Of a DNA stretch of 64,000 nucleotides, positions 46,375-54,204 are shown piece after piece. The notes beneath the pieces are model-generated. The model ran no database searches. It was not told the DNA's origin and saw only the letters and a list, made by a program, of their open reading frames with translations. The translations under genes and the position numbers were made by a program. Position 1 is the first letter of the stretch, and each line of letters starts with the position of its first letter. This DNA is from Aggregicoccus sp. 17bor-14. Lineage in GTDB: Bacteria > Myxococcota > Myxococcia > Myxococcales > Myxococcaceae. Location: contig NZ_VJZZ01000024.1 of NCBI RefSeq assembly GCF_009659535.1, forward strand, positions 1 through 64,000. The letters run 5' to 3'.

Positions 46375-47220
46375 GTGGCGCGTGCGCAGGCGACAGACGG
46401 CGGGCAGGGCCTCGAGCGGAGCTTCGGGGTGGGGCTCGCGCGCGCCTTCGGGGGCGCGCTGCTCTTCGCGCTGCCCATGCTGATGACGATGGAGATGTGG
46501 GAGCTGGGCTCCACCATGGCGCGCGGGCGGCTGCTGCTGCTGGTGCTCGCGCTGCTGCCGCTGCTCTACGGGCTCGCGCACTTCATGGGCTTCGAGGAGG
46601 CGGACGCCTTCCGGCAGGCGGCGGTGGACGCGCTGGTGGCCTTTGCGGTGGGCGTGCTCTCCAGCGCCCTCTTCCTCTTCCTCTTCGGGCTGCTCACGCC
46701 GCAGATGTGCGCGAGCGAGTGGGTGGGGCGCATCGCGCTGCAGGCGGTGCCCGGCAGCATCGGGGCGCTGCTCGCGCAGGCGCAGCTGGGGCAGGGCCGG
46801 GGCGAGGAGGGGCGCAAGCGGCGACAGGCGGGCCCCGCGGGCGAGTACTTCTACCTCGCGGCCGGCGCGCTCTTCCTCAGCCTCAACATGGCGCCCACCG
46901 AGGAGATGGTGCTCATCACCTACCGGATGGGGCCGGGGCGGGTGCTCGCGCTCGCGCTGCTGAGCGTGGCGGTGATGCACGCGTGGGTGTACGCGCTCGA
47001 GTTCCGCGGGCAGGAGCAGATGCCCGAGGGGACGCCGCGCGGCGGCGCCCTGTGGCGCTACACCGTGCCGGGCTATGCGATCTCGCTGCTCATCAGCGCC
47101 TACGTGCTGTGGACCTTCGGCAGCTTCGACGGGATGTCCTTCGCGGACATGCTGCAGTCCAGCGTGGTGCTGGGCTTTCCCGCGTCGGTGGGCGCCGCGG
47201 CGGCCCGCCTCATCCTCTGA
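46375..47220 (+). CDS. TIGR02587-family integral membrane protein
   Basis: 281 residues from a GTG at 46375. It begins ... GLARAFGGALLFALPMLMTMEMW, the conserved opening of this uncharacterised family, and contains seven or eight membrane helices. It also has LFLSLNMAPTEEMVLI and a final SVVLGFPASVGAAAARLIL. The start is chosen as the nearest start before the conserved region; upstream ATGs add a basic, non-conserved leader. It is followed after 9 bases by its usual partner, TIGR02588, supporting a two-gene operon. Molecular function is unknown. Confidence 0.82.
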   Translation: MARAQATDGGQGLERSFGVGLARAFGGALLFALPMLMTMEMWELGSTMARGRLLLLVLALLPLLYGLAHFMGFEEADAFRQAAVDALVAFAVGVLSSALFLFLFGLLTPQMCASEWVGRIALQAVPGSIGALLAQAQLGQGRGEEGRKRRQAGPAGEYFYLAAGALFLSLNMAPTEEMVLITYRMGPGRVLALALLSVAVMHAWVYALEFRGQEQMPEGTPRGGALWRYTVPGYAISLLISAYVLWTFGSFDGMSFADMLQSSVVLGFPASVGAAAARLIL

Positions 47221-47229
47221 GGCCCCGCG

Positions 47230-47640
47230 ATGACCGAGCTGCTCGCCCCCTCCTCTCCACCCCGCAGCCGCATCTCGCGCCTCGAAGCGCTCGGGGCCGT
47301 GCTCGGAGGGCTGCTGGTGCTCGGGACGCTGGGCTTCCTCGTGCGCGAGGTGCTCACCGAGCAGGACGCGGTGGGCGGGGTGCGCGTGTCCCTGCGGCAG
47401 GTGCAGCGGGTGGAGGGCGGCTGGCTCGTGCAGTTCGAGGCGCACAACCTGGGCACCGCGGCGCTCGCGAACGTGGGGGTGCAGGGCCGGCTGCGGCTTG
47501 CCTCGGGCGAGGTGCAGGTGCGCGAGGCGCAGCTGGACTACCTGCCGGGCCACTCGGCGCGCGAGGGCGGGCTGTACTTCACCGAGGAGCCGCGCCCCTC
47601 CGCGCTCGAGCTCGTGCCGAACGGCTACCAGCTGCCCTGA
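47230..47640 (+). CDS. TIGR02588-family membrane-anchored protein
   Basis: 136 residues. One membrane helix (LEALGAVLGGLLVLGTLGFLVREVL, within residues 18-45) precedes a beta-rich external domain (GGWLVQFEAHNLGTAALANVGVQG ... REGGLYFTEEP). This is the architecture of TIGR02588 proteins, known almost only as neighbours of TIGR02587. Together they may form a small membrane complex facing the periplasm; no activity is known. Confidence 0.8.
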   Translation: MTELLAPSSPPRSRISRLEALGAVLGGLLVLGTLGFLVREVLTEQDAVGGVRVSLRQVQRVEGGWLVQFEAHNLGTAALANVGVQGRLRLASGEVQVREAQLDYLPGHSAREGGLYFTEEPRPSALELVPNGYQLP

Positions 47641-47766
47641 GACGCGCGCGTGTGGCCGGGCGCTCGTCCGAGGCCAAGGTCGCGCAGGCTGCGCTCCGGC
47701 GCGCGGGTCCCCACTGTGGAGGGCCGGCGCACTCACGCCTGCCGGCACCTGTGAGGAGGCCTGACC

Positions 47767-48327
47767 ATGCTGGAGAGGATGGCGAGAAACAGCCGGGAGA
47801 AGACGCTCGACTTCCTGAACGAGCGGCTCGCGTTCGAGCGGGCGGGAGTGAAGCTGTACGACCGCGTGCTCGAGGTGATGGCGAGCCGCGCCTCCGAGGA
47901 CACCGAGCGCATCCGCAGCACGATGCAGCAGCACCGCGACGAGGAGAAGGAGCACGAGGAGTGGCTCGAGGCGCAGGTCCGCTCGCTGGGCGGAGACGCG
48001 CACGCCACCACCGAGCGCTCGGAGTTGGTGACGCGCGAGTCCAAGGGCATCGAGGAGGTGGTGATGAGCGATGCGCAGCTGCCGCACCTCTTCCACGCGC
48101 TGCTCGCGGCGGAGTTGGTGGACAACGCGGGGTGGGACCTGCTCGCGCAGCTGGCGGACGAGGCGGGGGACCACGAGGCCGAGCGCGCCTTCAAGAAGCG
48201 GCTGCACGAGGAGGAGGACCACCTGGTCTACGTGCGCAAGATCGTGGAGAAGCTCTCCCTGCGCGACCTGCTCGGCGAGGACGCGAAGCTGCCGCGCTCC
48301 GACGGGCTGCTCGGCATGCTGAGCTGA
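47767..48327 (+). CDS. Ferritin-like diiron-domain protein
   Basis: 186 residues, a four-helix bundle. Acidic/histidine sites occur in FLNERLAFERAGVKLYDR, QQHRDEEKEHEEWLEAQV, LLAAELVDNAGWDLL and KKRLHEEEDHLVYV. This spacing is consistent with a ferritin-like diiron centre. It resembles stress-induced ferritin-like proteins rather than Dps or bacterioferritin. GAGGAGG lies 10 bases before the ATG. It comes after the TIGR02587/88 pair with a 126-base gap. A role in iron or peroxide protection is inferred. Confidence 0.75.
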   Translation: MLERMARNSREKTLDFLNERLAFERAGVKLYDRVLEVMASRASEDTERIRSTMQQHRDEEKEHEEWLEAQVRSLGGDAHATTERSELVTRESKGIEEVVMSDAQLPHLFHALLAAELVDNAGWDLLAQLADEAGDHEAERAFKKRLHEEEDHLVYVRKIVEKLSLRDLLGEDAKLPRSDGLLGMLS

Positions 48328-48429
48328 GCCTGGGTGCTGGGCGTGCGGGCAGGCGGCTGCGGGCCGCCTGCGCGGGACGCCCCTACCCTTGAGGGAGGGC
48401 GCCGGGCGCCCGGGAAGGCGAGGGACGGC

Positions 48430-48993
48430 ATGAGCAGCCTGCGCGAGGCGTGGAGGGTGGAGGAGGACACGCCGGAGCCCGAGCGGCACCGGCACCTGCT
48501 GCGCGACGTCCTGCTGCCCGGCGCGCTGGTGGGGATGGTGGGGGCCGTGCTGATGGCGCTCGTGTGCATCGGGCTCTCGCTCATCGCGGGCGCAGGCCCG
48601 GCGCGCCCCGCCGAGCTCGCCGCGGGGCTCTTCTTCCGCGACGCGGTGCCCTCGGGGGCGCTCGCGGTGGTGCTGGGGCTCCTCGTGCACGGGGCGGTGG
48701 CAGGCGGCGTGGGCACGCTCTTCGCGCTGCTGTGCCCGCGCGGCGGCACGGCGGTGGCGGCGCTCGCGCTGGGGATGCTCCTCGCGCTCTCGCTGCAGGC
48801 GCTGATGCCCACGCTGGTTCTCTACTGGGCAGCGCCCCCGCTCGCGCGCAGCGTGCCGTCGCTCGCGCTCGCTCCCGGGCACCTCGCGTTCGGCGCGGCG
48901 CTGGGGCTCCTGCCCGCGGCGCGCCGGCTCACCGGGGGCCTCGACCGTGGCCGCCGCCGGGTGCTGCAGCTCGCGCACGCGGCGCTCGAGTAG
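48430..48993 (+). CDS. Hypothetical membrane protein with four or five helices
   Basis: 187 residues, no family recognised. A charged N terminus (about 30 residues, VEEDTPEPERHRHLL) is followed by hydrophobic segments. These include LLPGALVGMVGAVLMALVCIGL, GALAVVLGLLVHGAVAGGVGTLFALL, GTAVAALALGMLLALSLQAL and LAPGHLAFGAALGLL. It looks like an integral membrane protein of unknown role. The ATG at 48430 is preferred over 48334 because AGGGACGGC precedes it and the upstream frame is low-quality. It is co-directional with the ferritin-like gene 102 bases away. Confidence 0.6.
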   Translation: MSSLREAWRVEEDTPEPERHRHLLRDVLLPGALVGMVGAVLMALVCIGLSLIAGAGPARPAELAAGLFFRDAVPSGALAVVLGLLVHGAVAGGVGTLFALLCPRGGTAVAALALGMLLALSLQALMPTLVLYWAAPPLARSVPSLALAPGHLAFGAALGLLPAARRLTGGLDRGRRRVLQLAHAALE

Positions 48994-49453
48994 CGCTGCA
49001 GGCGGGGCGCTCGGGCGCGGCGTGAGTGCGTCGTGGCCCGCGTCACAGCGCTCGGAAGGGGAACGGGCGGGACGGGTCCGTCTCGCCCTCGCCGAGCGCG
49101 GGCGGGCGCCGGCCTGCGTAGCGCTCCGGGGAGGCTCGGGTGCGGACCCACTCCCGACAGGAGCCGCGCAGTGTTTCGAGGTCCTCCGCGCTCCGGTCGC
49201 CGAAAGAGCACGCGCGTGCGGGTTCGGCGGGCGCAGGTCGGTGCGCTCCTGAAGACAAACCTCGGGACTTCTGAAAACTCCCGAGGTTTGTATTTAGCGC
49301 CGCACAGCACCTCGCCCGACACCCCCTCCTCTCCACTCGGCCAACCCCGGAGCGATGCGCAGGGCAACGCCCGGGCGCGCTGGGCCAGAGCGACAGGAGC
49401 CCGTCCCGTCCTGGCTTCCCATCGAGCCTGCCGCGCCCTCGGGCCCAGGGTGT
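48994..49453. other. 460-base gene-free stretch with a perfect inverted repeat
   Basis: No frame carries a recognisable protein. It contains the inverted repeat at 49255-49291 and a short AT-richer patch around it (TTTGTATTTAGC). It probably holds the end of the upstream transcript and the promoter of the GST gene. Confidence 0.5.
49255..49291. repeat. Perfect 13-base inverted repeat
   Basis: ACAAACCTCGGGA at 49255-49267 is the exact reverse complement of TCCCGAGGTTTGT at 49279-49291, with an 11-base centre (CTTCTGAAAAC). The right arm is followed by ATTTAG. It may be a terminator for the upstream gene, an operator, or a remnant of a small mobile element. It shares no sequence with the palindrome at 19396. 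Confidence 0.75.
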
Positions 49454-50107
49454 ATGACCCTCGACATGCTCACCCTCTACGGATTCTCCCGCGTCAACCG
49501 CATCGCCCACGGCAGGACCCGCGACCTGCGCATCCTCTGGGCGTTGGAAGAGATGGGCCTGCCCTACCGCATCGAGGGCATGGACCACCCGGCCGGGGAC
49601 TTCTCCTCGGAGGCGTTCCGAGCGCTCAACCCCTTCCAGCAGCTCCCGGTGCTCGACGACGACGGCGTCGTGCTGAGCGAGTCCGGAGCCATCCTGCTCC
49701 ACCTCGCGCGCAAGTCCGGCAAGCTCTACGCGCCGGACGAGGCCGGGCAGGCCAGCGTGCTGCGCTGGTGCTTCGTGGCGCTCAGCACGCTGGAGCCGCC
49801 GCTCGCCTTCTTCGACGTGCTCTCCTGGGACATGATGAAGGGCCCCGCGCAGCAGCGCGACTTCGTCCAGGGCTGGGCGGGCCGCCACCTCGGCGGGCTC
49901 GAGCGCTGGCTCGAGGGCCGCGAGTTCGTGGCGACGGAGGAGTTCACGGTCGCCGACCTCCTGGTGTCGCACGTGCTCAGCCTCGCGCAGGAGCCGGCGC
50001 TGCTTGCGCCCTGCCCGCGCGTGGCGGCCTACCGCGAGCGCTGCCTCGCGCGTCCCGCCTGGGCGAAGGTGCGCGCGGCGTACGAGGCCCGCGTCCAGAA
50101 GGACTGA
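49454..50107 (+). CDS. Glutathione S-transferase
   Basis: 217 residues. The N-terminal thioredoxin-like domain has LYGFSRVNRI (active-site Ser likely), ALEEMGLPYRI, NPFQQLPVL with the cis-Pro, and LSESGAILLHLA for glutathione binding. The C-terminal helical domain contains FTVADLLVSHVLS, the conserved Asp capping box. It conjugates glutathione or a related thiol to electrophiles. ATG 49454 is chosen, and ATG 49466 (MLTLYGF) is equally plausible. The 3' end stops 4 bases before the convergent coxD. Confidence 0.87.
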   Translation: MTLDMLTLYGFSRVNRIAHGRTRDLRILWALEEMGLPYRIEGMDHPAGDFSSEAFRALNPFQQLPVLDDDGVVLSESGAILLHLARKSGKLYAPDEAGQASVLRWCFVALSTLEPPLAFFDVLSWDMMKGPAQQRDFVQGWAGRHLGGLERWLEGREFVATEEFTVADLLVSHVLSLAQEPALLAPCPRVAAYRERCLARPAWAKVRAAYEARVQKD

Positions 50108-50111
50108 CGGC

Positions 50112-50522
50112 TCACGGCGAGAGCTTCGGGTCCGGCGGCATGCCGGGGACGGGCGCTGCGGGCGGCAGCGGCTCGTTGCCGTGGGCCGAGATGGGCGGCA
50201 CGCGGAAAGGGCCGGGCGGCCGGGTGGGCTCGAAGCGGGTGGCGCTCTCCAGCGAGGCGAGCCCCGCGAGCAGCGCGACGAAGAGCACCGCGGTGGCGGC
50301 GATGAGGGGCGCGCTGCCGCGCCGCTCGTGCAGGTGCATGTAGATGGCGGCGATGAGCCCCGCCTTCGTCGCGGCGATGGCGAGCGCCACCGGCACCGCC
50401 CACCTGCCCAGCTCCACGTGCGAGAGCGCATAGGTGAGCGTGGTGAGCGCGAGCAGCGCGACGCCCACGAGCAGGAGCAGCCCGGGCCCGGCCTCCTTCT
50501 TCTCTGGCGCCTCAGCGGACAT
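50112..50522 (-). CDS. coxD: Cytochrome c oxidase subunit IV
   Basis: 136 residues, the last gene of the respiratory operon. Three membrane helices (LLLVGVALLALTTLTYAL; VALAIAATKAGLIAAIYM; LIAATAVLFVALLAGLA) match prokaryotic subunit IV, with the ATKAGLIAAIYMHLHE hallmark. A Pro-rich external tail of about 35 residues follows. It assists assembly of the CuB site in known oxidases. The 18-base gap to coxC is the only non-overlapping junction in the operon. Confidence 0.87.
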   Translation of the reverse strand: MSAEAPEKKEAGPGLLLLVGVALLALTTLTYALSHVELGRWAVPVALAIAATKAGLIAAIYMHLHERRGSAPLIAATAVLFVALLAGLASLESATRFEPTRPPGPFRVPPISAHGNEPLPPAAPVPGMPPDPKLSP

Positions 50523-50540
50523 GGACGAGGGCCTCCCGGT

Positions 50541-51191
50541 TCACACGAGGTAGAGCAGCGGCCAGACGAAGAGCCAGATGACGTCCACGAGGTGCCAGTA
50601 CATGCCGCCCAGCTCCAGCGGCGTGTGGTAGCGCCCGCTGTACTTGCCCCACGCGGTCTGCACGGTGAGCACGCTGAGCACGCCCACCCCGACGAGCACG
50701 TGCAGCGCGTGCACGCCCGTCATCACGAAGTAGAGGGTGAAGTAGAGGCTCGCGCCGGGCCGGGGGAACTCCTCCAGCGCGTACCAGCGGCCGGGCAGCG
50801 CGCCCTCGCGCACGTGCGCCGCGTACTCCACGCCCTTGAGCGTGAGGAAGCCCAGCCCCAGCACCACCGCGCACAAGAGCAGGAAGGTCGCGAGCCCCGT
50901 GCGCTCCTGGCGCACGCTCCACACCGCGAAGGCCACGCAGATGCTGCTGGTGACGAGCAGGTAGGTGTTGGCGGTGCCGATGCCCACCTTCATGTGCTCG
51001 CGCGCGGCGCGGAAGGTCTCGGGGTAGTCCACCCGGTACACGGCGTACGCGGTGAAGAGCGCCGCGAAGAGCAGCACCTCGGTCGCGAGGAACACCCACA
51101 TCCCCACGTGCGCCGCCTGCTCGCGCGCCGCGTCCGAGCCGAAGTGGCTCGCCTGCGGGACCACCGGTGGAGACGCGGGCTCAAGAGACAT
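50541..51191 (-). CDS. coxC: Cytochrome c oxidase subunit III
   Basis: 216 residues with five membrane helices. Family marks include HVGMWVFLATEVLLFAALF near the start, REHMKVGIGTANTYLLVTSS, FVMTGVHALHVLVG, and MYWHLVDVIWLFVWPLLYL at the end. It is the short form lacking the first two helices of mitochondrial COX3. It overlaps coxA by 11 bases, consistent with coupled translation. It stabilises the oxidase and may guide oxygen access. Confidence 0.93.
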   Translation of the reverse strand: MSLEPASPPVVPQASHFGSDAAREQAAHVGMWVFLATEVLLFAALFTAYAVYRVDYPETFRAAREHMKVGIGTANTYLLVTSSICVAFAVWSVRQERTGLATFLLLCAVVLGLGFLTLKGVEYAAHVREGALPGRWYALEEFPRPGASLYFTLYFVMTGVHALHVLVGVGVLSVLTVQTAWGKYSGRYHTPLELGGMYWHLVDVIWLFVWPLLYLV

Positions 51192-52818
51192 GGGGCACCC
51201 CCGGCACGTCGTACTGGTGCGGCCCGTCCGGGTGGCGCGGCACCTCGTGGAAGTTGTGCGGCGGGGGCGGCGACTGCGTCATCCACTCGTAGCCGCGGCT
51301 CGCCCACGGGTTCGCGCTGGCCACCGCGCCGTGGCGCAGGCTCCACACCAGGTAGATGAGGATGGCGAGGAAGCCGAAGCCCAGCAGGCTCGCGCCCGCG
51401 GTGCTCGCCACGTGCAGGGACTGGAAGCGCTCCGGGTACTCGGCGTAGCGGCGCGGCATGCCCATGTTGCCGAGCAGGAACTGGGGCACGAAGGTGGCGA
51501 TGAAGCCGAAGACGATGAGCATCGCCACGCCCACGCCCAGCCCCTCCGGGTAGCGGCGGCCGAACATCTTGGGGAACCAGTAGTGCAGCGCGGCGAGGAA
51601 GGCCATGAGGCTCGCGCCCACCATGATGAAGTGGAAGTGCGCCACGACGAAGTAGGTGTCGTGCCAGTGCTGGTCCAGCGAGGCCACGGCCACCGCCACG
51701 CCGGTGAGCCCGCCGAAGACGATGAAGAAGATGAAGCCCAGCACGTAGGCGAGCGGTGCGGTGATCGCGATGCTGCCGCGGTACAGCGTGCCCACCCAGG
51801 CGAACACCTTGATGGCGGTGAAGATGGCCACCAGCATGCTCAAGACCGAGAACACCCCCACGCCGAAGGTGCTCTGCCCGGACACGAACATGTGGTGGCC
51901 CCAGGTGAAGAAGCCCACGAAGGCGATGCCCAGCGTGCTCCAGACGATCATCCGGTAGCTCAGCGCGTTCTTGCGGCTGCACGCGCACACCAGCTCGCTC
52001 ACCACGCCCATGCCCGGCAGCACCATGATGTAGACGGCCGGGTGGCTGTAGAACCAGAACAGGTGCTGGTAGAGCAGGGGGTCGCCGCCGCGCGCCGGGT
52101 CGAAGAGCCCCACGCCCGCCACCCGCTCGAAGGCGACGAGCAAGAGCACCATCCCCAGCACCGGCGTCGCCAGCACCTGGATGATGGAGGTGCCGTAGAT
52201 GCCCCACACGAAGAGCGGCATCTTCATCCACGTCACGTCCGGCGCGCGCATGGTGTGCACGGTGGCGATGAAGTTGAGCCCCGTGAGGATGGTGCTGAAG
52301 CCCACCACGAACACGCCCAGCAGCACCGGCAGCACCTCGCTCGGCGTGCTGGTGCTGAAGGGGGTGTAGAAGGTCCAGCCGGTGTCCGCGCCGCCCTGCA
52401 CCAGCGCCCACACCACCATCACCGCGCCGAGCACGAAGAGGTAGAGCGAGAGCAGGTTGAGGCGCGGGAAGGCCACGTCCTTCGCCCCCACCATCAAGGG
52501 CAGCAGGAAGTTGCCGAAGGAGGAGGGGATGGAGGGGATGAGGAACAGCCACACCATGATCACCCCGTGCAGGGTGAAGGCGCGGTTGTAGGCCTCGTGG
52601 CTCATGATGGTGCGCCCGGGCGTGAGCAGCTCCACGCGCAGCGCGAGCGCGAACACGCCGCCCAGGAAGAGCATGAACACGAGCAGCCCGAGGAACATCA
52701 CCCCGATGCGCTTGTGGTCGTGCGTGGTGAGCCAGCTCCACACCGTGCGCTCGGAGTCGAGGTAGCTCACGGCGGGGTGGCTGTGCGCGCGCGGCGGGTC
52801 ATTTGCGGGCGGGAACAT
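51181..52818 (-). CDS. coxA: Cytochrome c oxidase subunit I, A2-type haem-copper oxidase
   Basis: 545 residues, 12 membrane helices. It reduces oxygen to water and pumps protons. Haem/copper ligands: HGVIMVW (low-spin haem), YSHPAVY (CuB His and cross-linked Tyr), WGHHMF (CuB His pair), HFHFIM (both haems). The Glu of the D-channel HPEVY motif is replaced by Ala within YSHPAVY, the Tyr-Ser signature of A2-type oxidases such as those of Rhodothermus. The ATG at 52818 overlaps the coxB end by 20 bases. It lies directly downstream of the ACIII genes, so it probably receives electrons from that complex. Confidence 0.95.
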   Translation of the reverse strand: MFPPANDPPRAHSHPAVSYLDSERTVWSWLTTHDHKRIGVMFLGLLVFMLFLGGVFALALRVELLTPGRTIMSHEAYNRAFTLHGVIMVWLFLIPSIPSSFGNFLLPLMVGAKDVAFPRLNLLSLYLFVLGAVMVVWALVQGGADTGWTFYTPFSTSTPSEVLPVLLGVFVVGFSTILTGLNFIATVHTMRAPDVTWMKMPLFVWGIYGTSIIQVLATPVLGMVLLLVAFERVAGVGLFDPARGGDPLLYQHLFWFYSHPAVYIMVLPGMGVVSELVCACSRKNALSYRMIVWSTLGIAFVGFFTWGHHMFVSGQSTFGVGVFSVLSMLVAIFTAIKVFAWVGTLYRGSIAITAPLAYVLGFIFFIVFGGLTGVAVAVASLDQHWHDTYFVVAHFHFIMVGASLMAFLAALHYWFPKMFGRRYPEGLGVGVAMLIVFGFIATFVPQFLLGNMGMPRRYAEYPERFQSLHVASTAGASLLGFGFLAILIYLVWSLRHGAVASANPWASRGYEWMTQSPPPPHNFHEVPRHPDGPHQYDVPGVPHVS

Positions 52819-53833
52819 ACGCAGGCTCCTGCGGCGTCGCGGGCGGGGGCCCGGAGGGACGCAGCGACTTGATGTACTCCACGAGCGAGGCCACCTCGCC
52901 CACCGAGAGCCGCCCGAAGTAGCTGGGCATCACGGGCAGGTAGCCGCGCACCACGCGGGCCGCGGGCTGCATCATCGACTCCGTGAGATAGGCCTCGTCC
53001 ACGCGCACCCGGCCGTCCTCCAGCACCTCCTCGCGCCCGTAGAGCGCGAGGAAGGTGGGGCCGATGTGCGCCGAGCCGTCCACGCTGTGGCACTTGAGGC
53101 AGCCGGCCTCCGCCGCCACGCGCTCGCCGCGCGACGCCATCGGCGGGCTCGCGGCTTCCTGGGCCTCGGGCGGGTGCTGCTGGCGCTGGCGCTCGCCCTC
53201 CTCGCTGCGCCAGCGCTCGAAGTCCTCGGGCGAGAGCACCTCCACCTGCGCGCGCATCAGCGAGTGGTCCAGCCCGCAGTACTCCGCGCACAGCACCTCG
53301 TGGCGGCCGGGCCTGGGCGCCTCGAACCACAGCTGCGTGTAGCGCCCGGGCACCGCGTCCTTCTTCATCCGGAAGTCTGGCACGAAGAAGGAGTGCACCA
53401 CGTCGCGCGAGGTGATGAGCAGCCGCACGGGCCGCCCCGCGGGCACCTTGAGCACCCCGGCCTCCGAGGGGCCGTCCGGGTAGCTGAACTTCCACATCCA
53501 CTGCTTGCCCGTCACGTACACGTCCATCGCGTCCGCCGGCGGCTCGTTCGCCCACGTGTAGTCGCGCAGGCCGAGCACGAACCAGAGGAGGAAGAAGGCC
53601 AGCGGCACGCCGATGAAGATCCCCTCCAGCCAGGGCGGCGCCTCGAGGTGCGGCGTGATGGCCAGCTCCTCGCGCTTTCGGTAGCGCACCAGGAACACCA
53701 GGCCCACCGCTCCCACCAGGAAGGCCCCGGTGAAGCTCACCACCAGGATGAAGAAGTGCAGGTGGTCCGAGCGCAGCGCGAGCGTGGAGCCCTGCTCGGG
53801 CAGGAAGAGCAGCCGGCGGATGAGCTCGTTCAC
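52799..53833 (-). CDS. coxB: Cytochrome c oxidase subunit II with C-terminal cytochrome c domain (caa3 type)
   Basis: 344 residues. Two N-terminal membrane helices (about 30-55 and 72-95) precede the cupredoxin domain with CuA ligands (VVHSFFVPDF; CAEYCGLDHSLM). A Gln/Glu-rich linker leads to a cytochrome c domain with CLKCH near residue 250 and a likely axial Met in LPVMPSYF. The GTG start at 53833 has GGAAGGGGG 9 bases upstream and overlaps the previous stop as GTGA. The fused haem makes this a caa3-type enzyme, able to take electrons directly from ACIII or from a carrier. Confidence 0.94.
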   Translation of the reverse strand: MNELIRRLLFLPEQGSTLALRSDHLHFFILVVSFTGAFLVGAVGLVFLVRYRKREELAITPHLEAPPWLEGIFIGVPLAFFLLWFVLGLRDYTWANEPPADAMDVYVTGKQWMWKFSYPDGPSEAGVLKVPAGRPVRLLITSRDVVHSFFVPDFRMKKDAVPGRYTQLWFEAPRPGRHEVLCAEYCGLDHSLMRAQVEVLSPEDFERWRSEEGERQRQQHPPEAQEAASPPMASRGERVAAEAGCLKCHSVDGSAHIGPTFLALYGREEVLEDGRVRVDEAYLTESMMQPAARVVRGYLPVMPSYFGRLSVGEVASLVEYIKSLRPSGPPPATPQEPAYVPARK

Positions 53834-54204
53834 GGCGTGCCCCCTTCCGGAGCAGGCCCCGGAGCAGGCCCGGGCGCGAGCTGCTCCATCGCGCGCTCCA
53901 CCGGCACGTGGATGAGCCCCGCGTCGCGGTCCGCCCAGCCGTAGCCGGAGAGCCGCGCGCGCTGCGCCGCGTGAAGCCTCTCGGCTCCGTCCTCGAGCGG
54001 GAAGGGGCGCTGGTTCACGATGCCGATCTCCGCGCGTCCCAGCTCGGCGGGGGCCCCCGCCGCGGCTTCCGGCCGCGCGCCCTTCGAGATGAGCCACGCG
54101 CCCCAGGAGGCGAGCGCGAAGAGCGCCACGGCGGCGAGCGCCACCCCCACCACCTTGGGGGCGGCCACGTTCTCGGGCTGGGGAACAGGGGGCGGGGCGC
54201 TCAT
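53830..54204 (-). CDS. Small membrane-anchored protein of the ACIII-oxidase operon
   Basis: 124 residues, not a named family. One membrane helix (VVGVALAAVALFALASWGAWLIS, about 17-40) is followed by a periplasmic segment. That segment has the motif LSGYGWADRDAGLIHVPVERAMEQLA, which I recall from short genes found between act and cox genes in other bacteria. It overlaps actF and coxB by 4 bases each. The Pro-rich tail is low complexity. The conserved placement argues for an assembly or subunit role in the ACIII-caa3 complex (inference). Confidence 0.72.
   Translation of the reverse strand: MSAPPPVPQPENVAAPKVVGVALAAVALFALASWGAWLISKGARPEAAAGAPAELGRAEIGIVNQRPFPLEDGAERLHAAQRARLSGYGWADRDAGLIHVPVERAMEQLAPGPAPGPAPEGGTP

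Noticed and set aside
44884-48978. Very long open frames on the strand opposite to real genes, e.g. a minus-strand frame extending from the enolase-type gene across 46-49 kb
   Set aside because: In DNA this rich in G+C stop codons are rare in shadow frames. The translated sequence beyond 46011 is Arg/His/Gln-rich low complexity without domains, and it conflicts with well-supported plus-strand genes.
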